DNA of 51,325 nucleotides from Chthonomonadia bacterium (GCA_013314755.1 JABUFA010000027.1:1-51325), one strand, 5' to 3'. Shown: positions 32,506-42,690, counted from the first letter of the stretch. A program made the numbers and translations. The notes: a model not told the origin generated them from the sequence alone.

Positions 32506-35500
32506 CTACTCTTCCAGTCGCGCACGCAGAGCCTTCGCCCGCTCCATCAGCCCCTTCAACCTGTTGGAGAGTTCCTGCACCTGCTGGAGATACACTTCGG
32601 TGGTGTGGTCCAGCTGATTGATGCCCTTCCACGCCTGGTAGCCTGTGGCGAAGGAGTGCACCAGGTCCACCGCGTTACTGCCGAACTTCCAGGCGATGGC
32701 GGCGGGATGGTCTTTAACGGGGGTAAAGTCCAGAACCAGTCCGATGCCATCGCGCACCGCTTCAAGTATCTCCGCCAGCGTCTGCTTCTCACGGGTTATC
32801 AGGTCCACGATGTCCGCGAAGGTACGGGCGTTGCCAAAGTACTCCAGCAGTTTGCGTGTGCGCTTCAACCGCTCCAGCACCTCCTGGGGCGTTGTGCCGC
32901 TTTTCTCTGCCTTCTCGTAGAGGTCTTTGTAGTGCTTTTCCAGCCCCATGGTGGCGGTATCTATCATGAGGTTCGCAGAGGCTTTCACGCACTCTTCCAT
33001 CCCCTCCTCTGCCATCTGTTGCCACTCTTCAAACAGGGCGGGCATGCCCTGCATCTCTCGCGTCAGCCGGCGCAATTGCTCGGTGGTGCGAGCTATCTGT
33101 GTCTCCAGCTCGGCGAGGTCGGCACGCCACTTTGCCTTCATCGTGGCTTCGTCCACCTGCTGGGGCTGGGGTGACGTGGAGGTGGTCTGGGTGGTCTGGG
33201 GCGCGGGTTTGGTGCCTGCAGTCGGTGCGGTGGCTGTCAGGTGAGCGATGGCTGGAGGGATGAAGATGGGTTCCGCTTCTCGCAGAGTGACCACCACTTC
33301 GCGAGGGTTAGCCTGCCCTTTTGCCAGCCGCTCCAGAGCCTGTTTCACGTCCTCCACGCGAGATTGCGCGGAGGCTTTCAGCTTTTCAGCCTGCTCACGG
33401 ATACGCTGGCGTTCCGCCTCGCTGAGACCCGTTGCCTCTTCTGCCGTCTGCAGCGCTGTTTGGGCGGCGCGCACTGCCTGTGTGCTCTCGTCGATGGAGT
33501 GCAAAGCCTGCAGGATGGCGCCCGCATGTGCCACGGGCGATGGGGTGGCAGGGATGTTGCCCTGCAGGTCGGGCAGGGTTGTCCAGTCAATCTCGCCGGT
33601 CATGGCGCGGGCGGCACGTTCGGCGAGGTCTCGCGCGGTCTCCAGGTCTCCCTGCCCCGCTGCCTCTGCCGCCTGGCTGGAGAACACCGCGCTTGCGGCA
33701 AGCTGCTGCGTGACGCTGCGGGTGATTTCCACGCTGGGGGATGGCTGTACCCACCCGTCGCCGACTTCCTTGCCGAACTCGGTTCCTCCCTCATAGACGA
33801 TGTACAGTCCCGCTGAACTGGCGTCCACCTCGAACACCGCCGTCCAGAAGCCGTCTATCTCCTGGGGCGGATTGAACCGTAGCCCAAGCGGGCTGAAAGG
33901 AACCAGTTTGCGCCCAGCAGATCTCGCCCATCGCACCAGAGCCACCACTTTTGCGGCTTCACGCAACCGATGGAACTCCGGGATGACGCGCGCGTAATCG
34001 TCGTACCGTTCCGTCAGGTAGCGCGCATAGCCGTCAATCCATCCCTTCATCACGTTTTCCGCCTCTCTGTCCTTACCGACGAACCGCTTCAACCAGCCGA
34101 TGATGCGCACGTTCGCCGAATCAAAAGCCACCACCGTGCCGTCAGGCGAAACGCGCATCTTCACTTCCGCCGGTTGCAGTTGATGCCCGACTTCTGCGCC
34201 CATGCCTCCCCGAATGCGTATGCCCGACCGCTGAGCCTCCCGGAGGTAGTACTCGTGCTCGGTGAGGTGTGAGGGAACACGCCCGCGCACGTCGGGGTTA
34301 CTGCACAGCGTCTTCAGGAAGTAGTCTGCCTCATAGAAAATCTTCCCCAGCGTGCCTTGGGGGTTCAATCCGTTGAAGGTGGGCTTTACCCTGGGAACGG
34401 GCAGATTGTACAGGAGGGCAAGCGCCTGCGGGGTTAAGGTGAACCCATGCATGATTTTCTCGGCGAAACGGGCACTGACCACCCTGCTCAGCTTCTGCAT
34501 GGTGATGGCGTTGAGTTCCTGCGAAGAAATCCGCCCGTTGCGAAACTGCTGAAGGATGCGGTTGACCTCATCTTCGGGCACGCCGGCACGACGCATGAGC
34601 GCAGGATACAGCAGGGCATCCAGTTCTTTCAACGCCTCTGTTTCAGCCAACTGCCCGGCGTTGTGTGCCGCAATCACCTTCGACGCCTGCTCCCAGATGC
34701 CCAGATTTTGAAACAGTTTCCGAGCAGCATCGTTCGGGTCATCGTTCTGCAGGAAGTCAGCAATCTCGGTCCAGCCGATATTGCGCATCACCTTCGCAAC
34801 TACCTGAAGGTGCTGTTGTTTGTTGACGGGCTGGTCCATCGCCGCGGCGAGAATGACCTGCGCCTCCTGTGGGGTGATTCCGAAGGCGTCGCCCAGTTTC
34901 TGCGCAAGACGCTGCCAGTCCTCTCTCGCACGTGGGTCATTCAGTATCACGCTCATGAACCGGTTTGCCCACTGCACGCCGTACTGGTGGTCGTTGTGCA
35001 TCCGTTCGATGTCGGCGCCCACCATCTTCTGTGCCCGCTCGATGGTTTGATGCGTCTGGGGCGTCGGTTCCAGCGAGAAGGAGGGATAGGGAGAATCCAG
35101 CGCGTCGCGCAGGATGTCGTCGTACGGGATGGGTCCGCCGGGCAGGCTGGGGTCGTACGTGCCGACGAACACGACCTCCCCGCTCTGGGGGTCAATCAGC
35201 GCGTACTTCAGCACGTTGATTGCGCCCAACCGCCGCGCCGGAGGCTGGAGGTCTGATGGAGCGCGCACCACAGCCGTTCTCTGCATCCGGCGGCTGCCCC
35301 TCTGCAGGTGCACCACACACGCCTGCCCGGGCGACATGTGCCGAACCGTTTGCTGGAGTTTGCTTACCCCATCTATGGGAGTATCGTTGATGTGGGTGAT
35401 GATGTCTCCGGGTATGATGCCGGCATGGTCGGCGGGGGAGCCGGGGATAACATCGTTCACCAGCACACCCTTAATGCCCCAGCCGGGAGCAACCTCGCCA

Positions 35501-35916
35501 AGCACAACTCCCAGCCATACCGGGGGAGGAGACGCAGAGGACGCGGAACTTCCTGCGGGGCTGTCCACGCTCAGCGTTATCTCCTTGCCGTCGCGCAGAA
35601 CCACGAAAGAGAGCGGCTGCCCTTCCGAAGCCAGCCTCTGCAGGAGCCGAATCGCCGTCGGTCCGTCCACCTTCGTGCCGGAAATGGCAATCAACACGTC
35701 GCCCCGCTGTAGACCGGCACGTTCCGCAGGGCTATTCGGAACCACCTCGGCAACCACGGCGCGCGTTTGCCCTGACGCATTCTGCTCGAAGCGCAGGACG
35801 ACGCCCACCTGCCTGCCCGGTGCACTCCTCTGCGCCTGCACGCCGGTGGACAAAATCGCTGCACACCCAGCAAACACAAGCCACATCATCCACGAACGGA
35901 TGCCAAACTGTTTCAT
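32506..35916 (-). CDS. Large exported protein with two PDZ domains and coiled coils
   Basis: An 1136-residue protein. The signal peptide (MKQFGIRSWMMWLVFAGCAA...) is followed by two PDZ domains: one near residues 35-125 (VVAEVVPNSPAERAGLQRGDVLIAISG) and one near 135-225 (NDVIPGSPADHAGIIPGDIITHIND). The remaining 900 residues are helix-rich and carry no protease catalytic motif I can see; residues 780-920 and 950-1136 look like coiled coils (TALQTAEEATGLSEAERQRI, LAELETQIARTTEQLRRLTREM). A scaffold or chaperone role in the envelope is possible. The start at 35916 has GGAGGCTTGAG upstream; a longer frame to 35991 runs into the hairpin repeat and is rejected. Confidence 0.72.
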   Translation of the reverse strand: MKQFGIRSWMMWLVFAGCAAILSTGVQAQRSAPGRQVGVVLRFEQNASGQTRAVVAEVVPNSPAERAGLQRGDVLIAISGTKVDGPTAIRLLQRLASEGQPLSFVVLRDGKEITLSVDSPAGSSASSASPPPVWLGVVLGEVAPGWGIKGVLVNDVIPGSPADHAGIIPGDIITHINDTPIDGVSKLQQTVRHMSPGQACVVHLQRGSRRMQRTAVVRAPSDLQPPARRLGAINVLKYALIDPQSGEVVFVGTYDPSLPGGPIPYDDILRDALDSPYPSFSLEPTPQTHQTIERAQKMVGADIERMHNDHQYGVQWANRFMSVILNDPRAREDWQRLAQKLGDAFGITPQEAQVILAAAMDQPVNKQQHLQVVAKVMRNIGWTEIADFLQNDDPNDAARKLFQNLGIWEQASKVIAAHNAGQLAETEALKELDALLYPALMRRAGVPEDEVNRILQQFRNGRISSQELNAITMQKLSRVVSARFAEKIMHGFTLTPQALALLYNLPVPRVKPTFNGLNPQGTLGKIFYEADYFLKTLCSNPDVRGRVPSHLTEHEYYLREAQRSGIRIRGGMGAEVGHQLQPAEVKMRVSPDGTVVAFDSANVRIIGWLKRFVGKDREAENVMKGWIDGYARYLTERYDDYARVIPEFHRLREAAKVVALVRWARSAGRKLVPFSPLGLRFNPPQEIDGFWTAVFEVDASSAGLYIVYEGGTEFGKEVGDGWVQPSPSVEITRSVTQQLAASAVFSSQAAEAAGQGDLETARDLAERAARAMTGEIDWTTLPDLQGNIPATPSPVAHAGAILQALHSIDESTQAVRAAQTALQTAEEATGLSEAERQRIREQAEKLKASAQSRVEDVKQALERLAKGQANPREVVVTLREAEPIFIPPAIAHLTATAPTAGTKPAPQTTQTTSTSPQPQQVDEATMKAKWRADLAELETQIARTTEQLRRLTREMQGMPALFEEWQQMAEEGMEECVKASANLMIDTATMGLEKHYKDLYEKAEKSGTTPQEVLERLKRTRKLLEYFGNARTFADIVDLITREKQTLAEILEAVRDGIGLVLDFTPVKDHPAAIAWKFGSNAVDLVHSFATGYQAWKGINQLDHTTEVYLQQVQELSNRLKGLMERAKALRARLEE

Positions 35917-35970
35917 CTCAAGCCTCCAGCGCGAAATACCGGTATTTATTATGGGCGACGGCTTCGGACC

Positions 35971-36261
35971 GCTGAAGCATGGCTTCAGCAATCCATACTG
36001 GCGGAGGCTAAACTGCCTGGAAAAGACATCCCTGCAACTGAAAGTTGCGGGCTACCCAAAACGAAGCCTCCTTCGGAGGCTGACCTCTTTGGAGTGCTGA
36101 AGCTTGCTTCAGCAACCCCTTAACCTGCTTTAGCAGGTTTCGTTCTGTGTAGCCCGCGACTTTCAGTCGCAAGGACAGTATCGGCTGAAGCATGGCTTCA
36201 GCACTCCATACCTGCTTTAGCAGGTTTCGTTCTGTGTAGCCTGCGATTTCCAATCGCAAGG
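35971..36261 (+). repeat. Multi-hairpin element, complete copy with flanking partial copies
   Basis: 36031-36174 is a complete 144-base copy with units A-B-C-D-E (GCAACTGAAAGTTGC, AGCCTCCTTCGGAGGCT, GCTGAAGCTTGCTTCAGC, AACCTGCTTTAGCAGGTT, GCGACTTTCAGTCGC). 35971-36018 is a partial copy (unit C and a decayed B); 36184-36261 is another (C, D, E). Arms change in pairs between copies (GCGACT/AGTCGC here, GCGATT/AATCGC at 31260), so pairing is kept. It fills most of the 464-base gap before hslV. Confidence 0.9.
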
Positions 36262-36337
36262 TCGGGATGAGAGGGAAAACATCCTGACATACCAGCCTCA
36301 TGCACTGCTCTTAAAGTTACTCTATCGCCTCAAAGTA

Positions 36338-36346
36338 TGCTATACT
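36338..36346 (+). promoter_or_regulatory. Extended -10 promoter of hslVU
   Basis: TGC followed by TATACT forms an extended -10 element 35 bases upstream of hslV; the -35 region (TTACTC, 18 bases upstream) is weak. Confidence 0.55.
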
Positions 36347-36380
36347 AAAGGGATGGAGAACCCTCCGCAGGAGAAACACG

Positions 36381-36914
36381 ATGACCTGGCACCATACCAC
36401 TGTCGTTGCCGTGCGCCGAGATGGACAGGTTGCCATCGCTGCCGATGGGCAGGTAACCTACAGCGACACCATCCTGAAGCACACCGCACGCAAAATCCGT
36501 CGCATGTACCACGACCGCGTGCTGGCGGGGTTCGCGGGTGCGGTGGCGGATGCGCAGGCACTTGTTGACCGCTTCGAGGCGAAGCTGGAAGCCACTAGCG
36601 GCAACCTGCGCCGCGCCGCCGTTGAGTTCGCCAAAGAGTGGCGCACCGACCGTATCCTGCGACGGCTGGAGGCGATGATGATTGTGGCGGACCGTGATGA
36701 CCTCCTGCTGGTGTCGGGAGATGGCAACGTGATTGAACCCGATGATAACGTGCTTGCCATTGGCAGTGGAGGGGCATATGCCGCGGCGGCGGCGCGCGCA
36801 CTGATGCGCCACACGTCGCTGAGCGCTCGGGAGATTGCCGAAGAAGCCATGCGCATCGCCGCGGAATTGTGCATCTATACGAACGACCGGATACAATGTG
36901 AGTGCCTCGAATGA
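36381..36914 (+). CDS. hslV: ATP-dependent protease subunit HslV
   Basis: A 177-residue proteasome-like peptidase that forms the core of HslVU. The N-terminus [27 protein letters not shown] places the catalytic Thr after a short propeptide (residue 6), as in several Gram-positive and thermophile HslV/ClpQ proteins. [20 protein letters not shown] and [18 protein letters not shown] are family signatures. The GDG of most HslV is ADG here. The stop overlaps the hslU start by four bases. Confidence 0.94.
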   Translation: MTWHHTTVVAVRRDGQVAIAADGQVTYSDTILKHTARKIRRMYHDRVLAGFAGAVADAQALVDRFEAKLEATSGNLRRAAVEFAKEWRTDRILRRLEAMMIVADRDDLLLVSGDGNVIEPDDNVLAIGSGGAYAAAAARALMRHTSLSAREIAEEAMRIAAELCIYTNDRIQCECLE

Positions 36915-38359
36915 GTACAGACAGGGAATGGACCATGGAAGAAGATCTGACCCCCCAGCGGATAGTGGAGGAGCTGGATAAATACATCATCGGTCAGCAG
37001 AAGGCAAAACGCGCGGTGGCAATCGCCCTGCGCAACCGCTATCGGCGCAAACTTCTGCCCGATGACCTGCGGGAAGAGGTAATCCCCAAAAACATCCTGA
37101 TGATTGGTCCCACTGGCGTCGGCAAGACCGAGATTGCCCGGCGCATTGCCCTGCTCGTGAAGGCGCCCTTCCTGAAGGTAGAAGCCACCAAGTTCACGGA
37201 GGTCGGCTACGTTGGGCGCGACGTGGACTCGATGATTCGCGACCTGGTGCAGACCGCCGTGCGCATGGTGGAAGCGGAAAAGATGCAGGAGGTTCAGGAG
37301 CGTGCCCAGGAGCTGGCGCTGGAGCGCATCGTAGACCGTCTGATGCCGCGGCGCTCGCGCCGCCCGATGCGAGGTTCTTCCACCTTTGAAAACCTTCTGC
37401 GCGCTCTTTACGAGGGGGACGATGAAGACGAGGAGACACTCTCTCTGGCGGAAAAGGAGCGCCGCGAGCGTGAGCAACGCATGCGCCTGAAACTGCTGGA
37501 GCGGGTGCGCAGCGGCGCGATGGACGATGAGAAGATAGAGATAGAGGTTGACCAGTCCGGTCCCTCCATTCCCTTTGTGCAGGTGTTCGGTCCGCAGGGC
37601 ATGGAGGAAATGGGATTGGACCTGCCTGATATGCTCAGGGGGATGATGGGTGGGCGCAAGCGCACCACGCAGGTCACCATCCGCGAGGCGAAGGGGATAC
37701 TCGCTCAGGAGGTAGCGCGGGAGCTGATTGACCGCGAACAGGTCATCAGTGAAGCCATTCGTCGCACGGAAGAGAGCGGCATCATCTTTCTGGATGAGCT
37801 GGACAAAATCGCCGGGCGCGAACAGGGTCACGGTCCCGACGTCTCCCGCGAGGGCGTTCAGCGTGACCTCCTGCCCATCATCGAAGGCTCTACGGTGATG
37901 ACCAAATTCGGTGCGGTACGCACCAACCATATCCTGTTTATCGCGGCGGGCGCGTTCCACGTGTCCAAGCCCAGCGACCTGATTCCCGAACTGCAGGGAC
38001 GCCTGCCCATTCGCGTGGAGCTGGACAGCCTGACCGAGCACGATTTCGTGCGTATTCTCACCGAGCCGCAGAACGCGCTGGTGAAACAGTATAAAGCCCT
38101 GCTGGCGACGGAGGGAGTGCAGCTGGAGTTTACCGACGAGGCTATCCGTGAGATTGCAGCGGTTGCCGCTCAGGTGAACGCTACGAACGAGAACATCGGT
38201 GCGCGCCGTCTGCACACCATCATGGAGCGGGTGCTGGAGGACATCTCCTTCCGCGCCAGCGAACTGGCAGGTCAAACGGTAACCATCACCGCGGAGTACG
38301 TGCGCGAACGACTGGCGGACATCCTGCGCAGTGAGGACCTGAGCCGTTATATTCTGTAA
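36911..38359 (+). CDS. hslU: ATP-dependent protease ATPase subunit HslU
   Basis: A 482-residue AAA+ unfoldase. Walker A is GPTGVGKT (residues 66-73); the Walker B region is [12 protein letters not shown]; the arginine-finger segment is [12 protein letters not shown]; and the C-terminal segment [20 protein letters not shown] is typical. The inserted I-domain (about residues 115-240) is present. The start at 36911 comes from the ATGA overlap with hslV; MEEDL at 36935 is an alternative. Partner of HslV in protein quality control. Standard two-gene operon. Confidence 0.95.
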   Translation: MSTDREWTMEEDLTPQRIVEELDKYIIGQQKAKRAVAIALRNRYRRKLLPDDLREEVIPKNILMIGPTGVGKTEIARRIALLVKAPFLKVEATKFTEVGYVGRDVDSMIRDLVQTAVRMVEAEKMQEVQERAQELALERIVDRLMPRRSRRPMRGSSTFENLLRALYEGDDEDEETLSLAEKERREREQRMRLKLLERVRSGAMDDEKIEIEVDQSGPSIPFVQVFGPQGMEEMGLDLPDMLRGMMGGRKRTTQVTIREAKGILAQEVARELIDREQVISEAIRRTEESGIIFLDELDKIAGREQGHGPDVSREGVQRDLLPIIEGSTVMTKFGAVRTNHILFIAAGAFHVSKPSDLIPELQGRLPIRVELDSLTEHDFVRILTEPQNALVKQYKALLATEGVQLEFTDEAIREIAAVAAQVNATNENIGARRLHTIMERVLEDISFRASELAGQTVTITAEYVRERLADILRSEDLSRYIL

Positions 38360-38401
38360 AGGAAAGAACCCTCAACGACGAGGACGGAGGAGGAAACAAC
38401 C

Positions 38402-39328
38402 ATGAAAGTCAGTGTCATTGGCGGAGGTGGGCGTGTCGGTTCGAACACGCTGTACGCATTGCAGATGGGCGGTATCGCCAAAGAGCTGGTGGTGGTGGAT
38501 GTCGCCCGCGAGCTGGCAGAAGGAGAGGCGCTGGACCTGCGACATGGAGCCTCGCTGACGGCGCCCCAGAAGATTTACGCTGGGGGCATGGACGCGGTGG
38601 CGGGATCTGACATCGTGATTATCACGGCAGGACTGCGCCGCAAACCGGACGAAAGTCGGCTGGAGCTGATTAACCGCAACGTCTCCCTGTTCCGCAGTAT
38701 CCTGCAGGAACTGCGAGAGGTCTATCTGCCGGAACATACGGTGTTGCTCGTGGTGTCTAACCCGGTGGATATTCTCACCTATCTTGCGGTCAAGGAGTTT
38801 ACCCTGCCTGCCCACCAGGTGCTTGGATTGGGCACGGTTCTGGATACTACCCGGTTCCGCTCCCTGCTGGCGGAGTATTTCGGAGTGGCAGCGACCGACG
38901 TGAAGGCGTTGATACTGGGTGAGCATGGTGACAGCATGGTGCCGATATGGTCTACCGCTACCGCCAATGGCGTGCCCCTGCAGAGCCTGCCGAACTACAG
39001 CGCAGAGAAGATGCAGGAGCTGTTTGAGTTTACTAAGAAGAGCGGTGCTGAGGTGATTCGTCTGAAGGGCGGCGCCGGTTACGCAGTGGGTATCGCTATC
39101 CGCGAGGTGGTACACGCCATCCTGCTGGACACCAAACAGATACTGCCGGTGTCCACCCTGCAGACGGGGCTTTACGGCATCGAAGACGTCTGCCTCAGCG
39201 TGCCGACCATTGTGGGGCGGACAGGCATGGAGAAACAGATTGAAATGAAACTGGCTGAGGACGAATTGCAGGCTCTGCGCCGGTCGGCGCAGGTGCTGCG
39301 GGAGACACTGGAGCAGGTGCTGGCGTGA
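38402..39328 (+). CDS. mdh: Malate dehydrogenase (LDH-like type)
   Basis: A 308-residue NAD-dependent dehydrogenase of the LDH/MDH superfamily. The dinucleotide motif is GGGGRVGSN, the catalytic His is in ILGEHGDSMVPIW, and substrate-binding Arg appears in LRRKPDESR and LDTTRFRSLL. The specificity position that is Gln in lactate dehydrogenase (AGANQKPGETR) is Arg here (AGLRRKPDESR), which favours malate/oxaloacetate. This is the LDH-like MDH type usual in many bacteria. Monocistronic-looking; ribosome-binding site GGAGGAAACAACC, 42 bases after hslU. Confidence 0.88.
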   Translation: MKVSVIGGGGRVGSNTLYALQMGGIAKELVVVDVARELAEGEALDLRHGASLTAPQKIYAGGMDAVAGSDIVIITAGLRRKPDESRLELINRNVSLFRSILQELREVYLPEHTVLLVVSNPVDILTYLAVKEFTLPAHQVLGLGTVLDTTRFRSLLAEYFGVAATDVKALILGEHGDSMVPIWSTATANGVPLQSLPNYSAEKMQELFEFTKKSGAEVIRLKGGAGYAVGIAIREVVHAILLDTKQILPVSTLQTGLYGIEDVCLSVPTIVGRTGMEKQIEMKLAEDELQALRRSAQVLRETLEQVLA

Positions 39329-39448
39329 ACCCCGCTGTTTCGTGGAGGGCAGGAATGCCCCTGCCCTCCGCAAATACCACTCTCAGGTGAAAGGCACGAG
39401 CCTCCCGACCGATAATCCATCGTGGAGCACATTAAGGTACACTTTCTC

Positions 39449-40225
39449 ATGATGCTATTAGAAGAGGTCAAAAATCTGGTTATCGAAGCAGGCAAGCTGG
39501 CACAGCATCTGGCGGACGATTTTACGCTGGAGACGAAGAGCGACGATTCTTTCGTCACCAACGCCGACCGAGCGGTGGAGAGCTTCCTGCGCGAGAGGCT
39601 GGCAAAACTCCTGCCAGAGGCGGGCTTTTTCGGCGAGGAGGAGGGCTTCACCAACCGCCACGCGCGTCTGCTGTGGGCGATTGATCCCATCGACGGCACC
39701 AGCAACTTCGTATTCGGCATCCCCCTGTGGGGTGTTTCGGTCGCGCTGATAGAGGACGAAAGCATCCGGCTGGGCGTAATTTCCCTGCCCATGCTGAACG
39801 AGGTATACTGGGCGGAGAAAGGAGCAGGCGCGTACCTGAACGGCAAGCCCATCCGAGCGGTGGACAGCGAAGAGTTTACCTCTGAAGATGTCATCTGTTA
39901 TGCCAGCGATGCGGTCAACGCGGACCTCCTGCGCATCATGCCGGGCAGACCGCGCTGTTTCGGCAGCGCGGTGGTCAAGCTGGCGTGGACAGCGGCGGGA
40001 CGTGTGCGAGGGGCTATCTCCCTGGGCAGGCTGTATGACCTGGCAGCGGGCTTGCTGATATGTCATGAGGCGGGATGCCAGACACGCTATCTGTCTGGCA
40101 AGGAGTGGCACTTACAGCATCTGACAGGTGGGACCGCTTTGCGTGAACCTGTGCTTACTGCGCCACCACTGACACTTCAGGCGATATTCCACCTGCTACG
40201 TCAATCCGAAAGAGGACAGACATAA
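39449..40225 (+). CDS. Inositol-monophosphatase-family phosphatase
   Basis: A 258-residue Mg2+-dependent phosphatase of the IMPase/SuhB/FBPase-like superfamily. Metal-binding motifs are FGEEEG (Glu) and WAIDPIDGTSNF (Asp-x-Asp), with the distal LYDLAAGLLICHEAGC. The substrate could be inositol phosphate, fructose-1,6-bisphosphate, histidinol phosphate or a similar phosphate ester. The ATG at 39449 (MMLLEEVKNLVIEAGK) has AAGG 11 bases upstream; a GTG at 39422 is a weaker alternative. The stop overlaps the glgP start by one base (TAATG), so the two are translationally coupled and a role in sugar-phosphate metabolism is likely. Confidence 0.87.
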   Translation: MMLLEEVKNLVIEAGKLAQHLADDFTLETKSDDSFVTNADRAVESFLRERLAKLLPEAGFFGEEEGFTNRHARLLWAIDPIDGTSNFVFGIPLWGVSVALIEDESIRLGVISLPMLNEVYWAEKGAGAYLNGKPIRAVDSEEFTSEDVICYASDAVNADLLRIMPGRPRCFGSAVVKLAWTAAGRVRGAISLGRLYDLAAGLLICHEAGCQTRYLSGKEWHLQHLTGGTALREPVLTAPPLTLQAIFHLLRQSERGQT

Positions 40226-42690
40226 TGAGTTGTGATGATTTGAAGCAGACTTTTAAGAATACTGCAGACGTTCAACAATCGTTATGCTGGCATATCCATT
40301 ACTCGCTGGGCAAGCCCGGCGATAACCTGTGCAAGCATGAGATGTTCACCGCCGTGGCGTTGGCGGTGCGCAATCGTATCATCGACCTGATGATCGAAAC
40401 CGAAAGGCGGTACCAACAGCGGGATGTCAAGCGGTTATACTACCTCTCCTTAGAATATCTTATCGGGCGGTCGCTGACCAACAACCTGGTAAACCTGGGG
40501 CTGTACGACCTGTTCCGCGAGGCGCTGCTGGAGCAGGGCATTGACCTGGAGGAGCTGGAGGAGTACGAAAGCGACGCCGCCCTTGGCAACGGTGGACTGG
40601 GCAGACTCGCCGCCTGTTTCCTCGACTCGCTGGCAACGCTGGATATGCCCGGCTATGGCTACGGGATCAATTACGAGTACGGCATCTTCAAACAGGAAAT
40701 CCATCACGGCTATCAGCATGAAAAGCCCGACAAATGGCTGAAAGGAATGTCTCCCTGGCTTATCGAGCGGTATGATGAGCGGTGTTTCATCCCGGTCTAC
40801 GGACGCATCGAGCACACCGTGGATAGCAACGGTCACTACCAGCCGCGCTGGGTCGACTGGAAGCTGATTGTGGGCGTGCCTTACGATATGCCCATTGTTG
40901 GATACGGCGGGAAGACTGTAAATGTCCTGCGTCTCTTCTCGGCGCGTTCTTACCACGAGTTTGATATGCAGATATTCAACAGCGGGGACTATATCAGCGC
41001 GGTGGAGCAGAAAATCGCCTCTGAAACCATCTCGAAGGTGCTGTATCCTTCCGACTCGGTGGCGGCGGGGAAGGAGCTCCGCCTCACGCAGGAGTATTTT
41101 CTGGTCGCCTGTGCTCTGCGCGATGTGGTGCGCCGCTATACCCGGGACCACGAGACCTTTGACGCTTTCCCACAGAAAGCCGCCATCCAGCTGAACGACA
41201 CCCACCCTGCCATCGCCATCGCGGAGCTGATGCGCATTCTGGTGGACGAGAATCGCCTGCCCTGGGAACAGGCATGGCAAATTACCGAGCAGACTTTCGG
41301 CTACACCAACCATACCCTGATGCCTGAGGCGCTGGAGAAGTGGCCCGTTGAGCTGTTTGAACGTCTCCTGCCGCGCCATCTGCAGATTATCTATGAAATC
41401 AACAGGCGGTTTCTGGAGCACGTGGCGTGGCTTTACCCGGGCGACCATGAGAAACTGCGCCGGGTGTCTATCATTGAGGAGGGCGAGCACAAGCAGGTAC
41501 GGATGGCGCACCTTGCCATCATCGGCAGTCGTTCGGTGAACGGCGTGTCGGAGCTGCACAGTCGGCTGATAACCACTTCGTTAGTGCCCGACTTTTACGA
41601 GCTGTTCCCGCACAAGTTCAACAACAAGACCAACGGCGTCACTCCGCGTCGCTGGATCAAACAGGCAAACCCGCGCTTAGGTGCGCTGCTTGACGCCACC
41701 ATCGGTGAAGAATGGATAACCGACCTGCAACGACTTCGCGCGCTGGAGCCTTATGCAGAAGACCCCGACTTCCAGCATCAGTTCCGCCAGGTGAAGCAGA
41801 TTAACAAACTGCGCTTAGCCCATCTTATCCGGGATGTGACGGGCGTGTCGGTGCCGCCGGACAGTCTGTTCGACGTGCAGGTAAAGCGCATTCACGAATA
41901 CAAGCGCCAGCTGCTGAATGTGCTTCACATCATCTACAATTACCTGCGCATCGTGGAGGACCACGAGTATCCCACAGTGCCGCGTACCTTCGTTTTCGCG
42001 GGCAAAGCCGCCCCCGGCTACTGGGCAGCGAAGAACATTATCAAGCTCATTAACAACGTGGCGTCGGTGATCAACCACGACCAGCGCGCCAGGGATTACC
42101 TGTACGTGGTGTTCCTGCCCGATTATCGGGTGTCGCTGGCGGAGGTGATTATCCCCGCTGCCGACCTGAGCGAGCAAATCTCGACCGCGGGCATGGAGGC
42201 ATCGGGAACCAGCTGCATGAAGTTCGCCCTGAACGGTGCCCTGACCATCGGCACGTTAGACGGCGCAAACATCGAAATCCGCGAGGAGGTTGGCGAAGAA
42301 AACATCTACATCTTCGGGCACACCGCCGAGCAAATCCGCGAGATGCGTCGGCAGGGCAGTTATGACCCTCGCGCTCTTTACGAGTCAGACCCGACCATCA
42401 GGCGCGTGATGGACACCTTCCTGCGCGACCTGTTCTGTCCGCATGAGCCGGGGCTGTTCCGCTGGATATTTGACAGCCTGGTGCATCACGGCGACTACTA
42501 TTTCCATCTGGCGGACCTGCCCTCGTACATCCAGACACAGGAGCGGGTTGCCCAGGAGTATCAACAGCCTGAACTGTGGACGCGCAAGACCATTCTGAAC
42601 GTGGCTCGTATGGGCAAGTTCTCCAGCGACCGCACGGTGATGGAATACGCCCGCGACATCTGGAAGATTCGTGCGGTGCCGCGGAAGTAG
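40225..42690 (+). CDS. glgP: Glycogen/starch (alpha-glucan) phosphorylase
   Basis: An 821-residue GT35 phosphorylase releasing glucose-1-phosphate from alpha-glucans. Family landmarks are YLSLEYLIGRSLTNNLVNLG, LGNGGLGRLAACFLDSLATL, GYGYGINYEYGIFKQEI, QLNDTHPAIAIAELMRIL and the PLP-binding block SGTSCMKFALNGALTIGTLDG, whose Lys forms the Schiff base (SCMK here instead of the usual GNMK). Length is normal. Coupled to the IMPase-family gene upstream. Converges with the coiled-coil gene at 42698. Confidence 0.95.
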   Translation: MSCDDLKQTFKNTADVQQSLCWHIHYSLGKPGDNLCKHEMFTAVALAVRNRIIDLMIETERRYQQRDVKRLYYLSLEYLIGRSLTNNLVNLGLYDLFREALLEQGIDLEELEEYESDAALGNGGLGRLAACFLDSLATLDMPGYGYGINYEYGIFKQEIHHGYQHEKPDKWLKGMSPWLIERYDERCFIPVYGRIEHTVDSNGHYQPRWVDWKLIVGVPYDMPIVGYGGKTVNVLRLFSARSYHEFDMQIFNSGDYISAVEQKIASETISKVLYPSDSVAAGKELRLTQEYFLVACALRDVVRRYTRDHETFDAFPQKAAIQLNDTHPAIAIAELMRILVDENRLPWEQAWQITEQTFGYTNHTLMPEALEKWPVELFERLLPRHLQIIYEINRRFLEHVAWLYPGDHEKLRRVSIIEEGEHKQVRMAHLAIIGSRSVNGVSELHSRLITTSLVPDFYELFPHKFNNKTNGVTPRRWIKQANPRLGALLDATIGEEWITDLQRLRALEPYAEDPDFQHQFRQVKQINKLRLAHLIRDVTGVSVPPDSLFDVQVKRIHEYKRQLLNVLHIIYNYLRIVEDHEYPTVPRTFVFAGKAAPGYWAAKNIIKLINNVASVINHDQRARDYLYVVFLPDYRVSLAEVIIPAADLSEQISTAGMEASGTSCMKFALNGALTIGTLDGANIEIREEVGEENIYIFGHTAEQIREMRRQGSYDPRALYESDPTIRRVMDTFLRDLFCPHEPGLFRWIFDSLVHHGDYYFHLADLPSYIQTQERVAQEYQQPELWTRKTILNVARMGKFSSDRTVMEYARDIWKIRAVPRK

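Noticed and set aside
31413-32525. 370-residue minus-strand open frame over the TPP riboswitch and DUF1559 gene
   Set aside because: It overlaps a conserved riboswitch and a convincing plus-strand gene and has no motif of its own.
35917-35991. 25-residue N-terminal extension of the PDZ protein
   Set aside because: It would be encoded by the palindromic repeat and would bury the signal peptide; the downstream start has a good ribosome-binding site.
31134-36261. Possible CRISPR array
   Set aside because: The repeats are palindromes of different sequence in a fixed order, not one direct repeat separated by unique spacers of constant length. No CRISPR array was found anywhere in the window.
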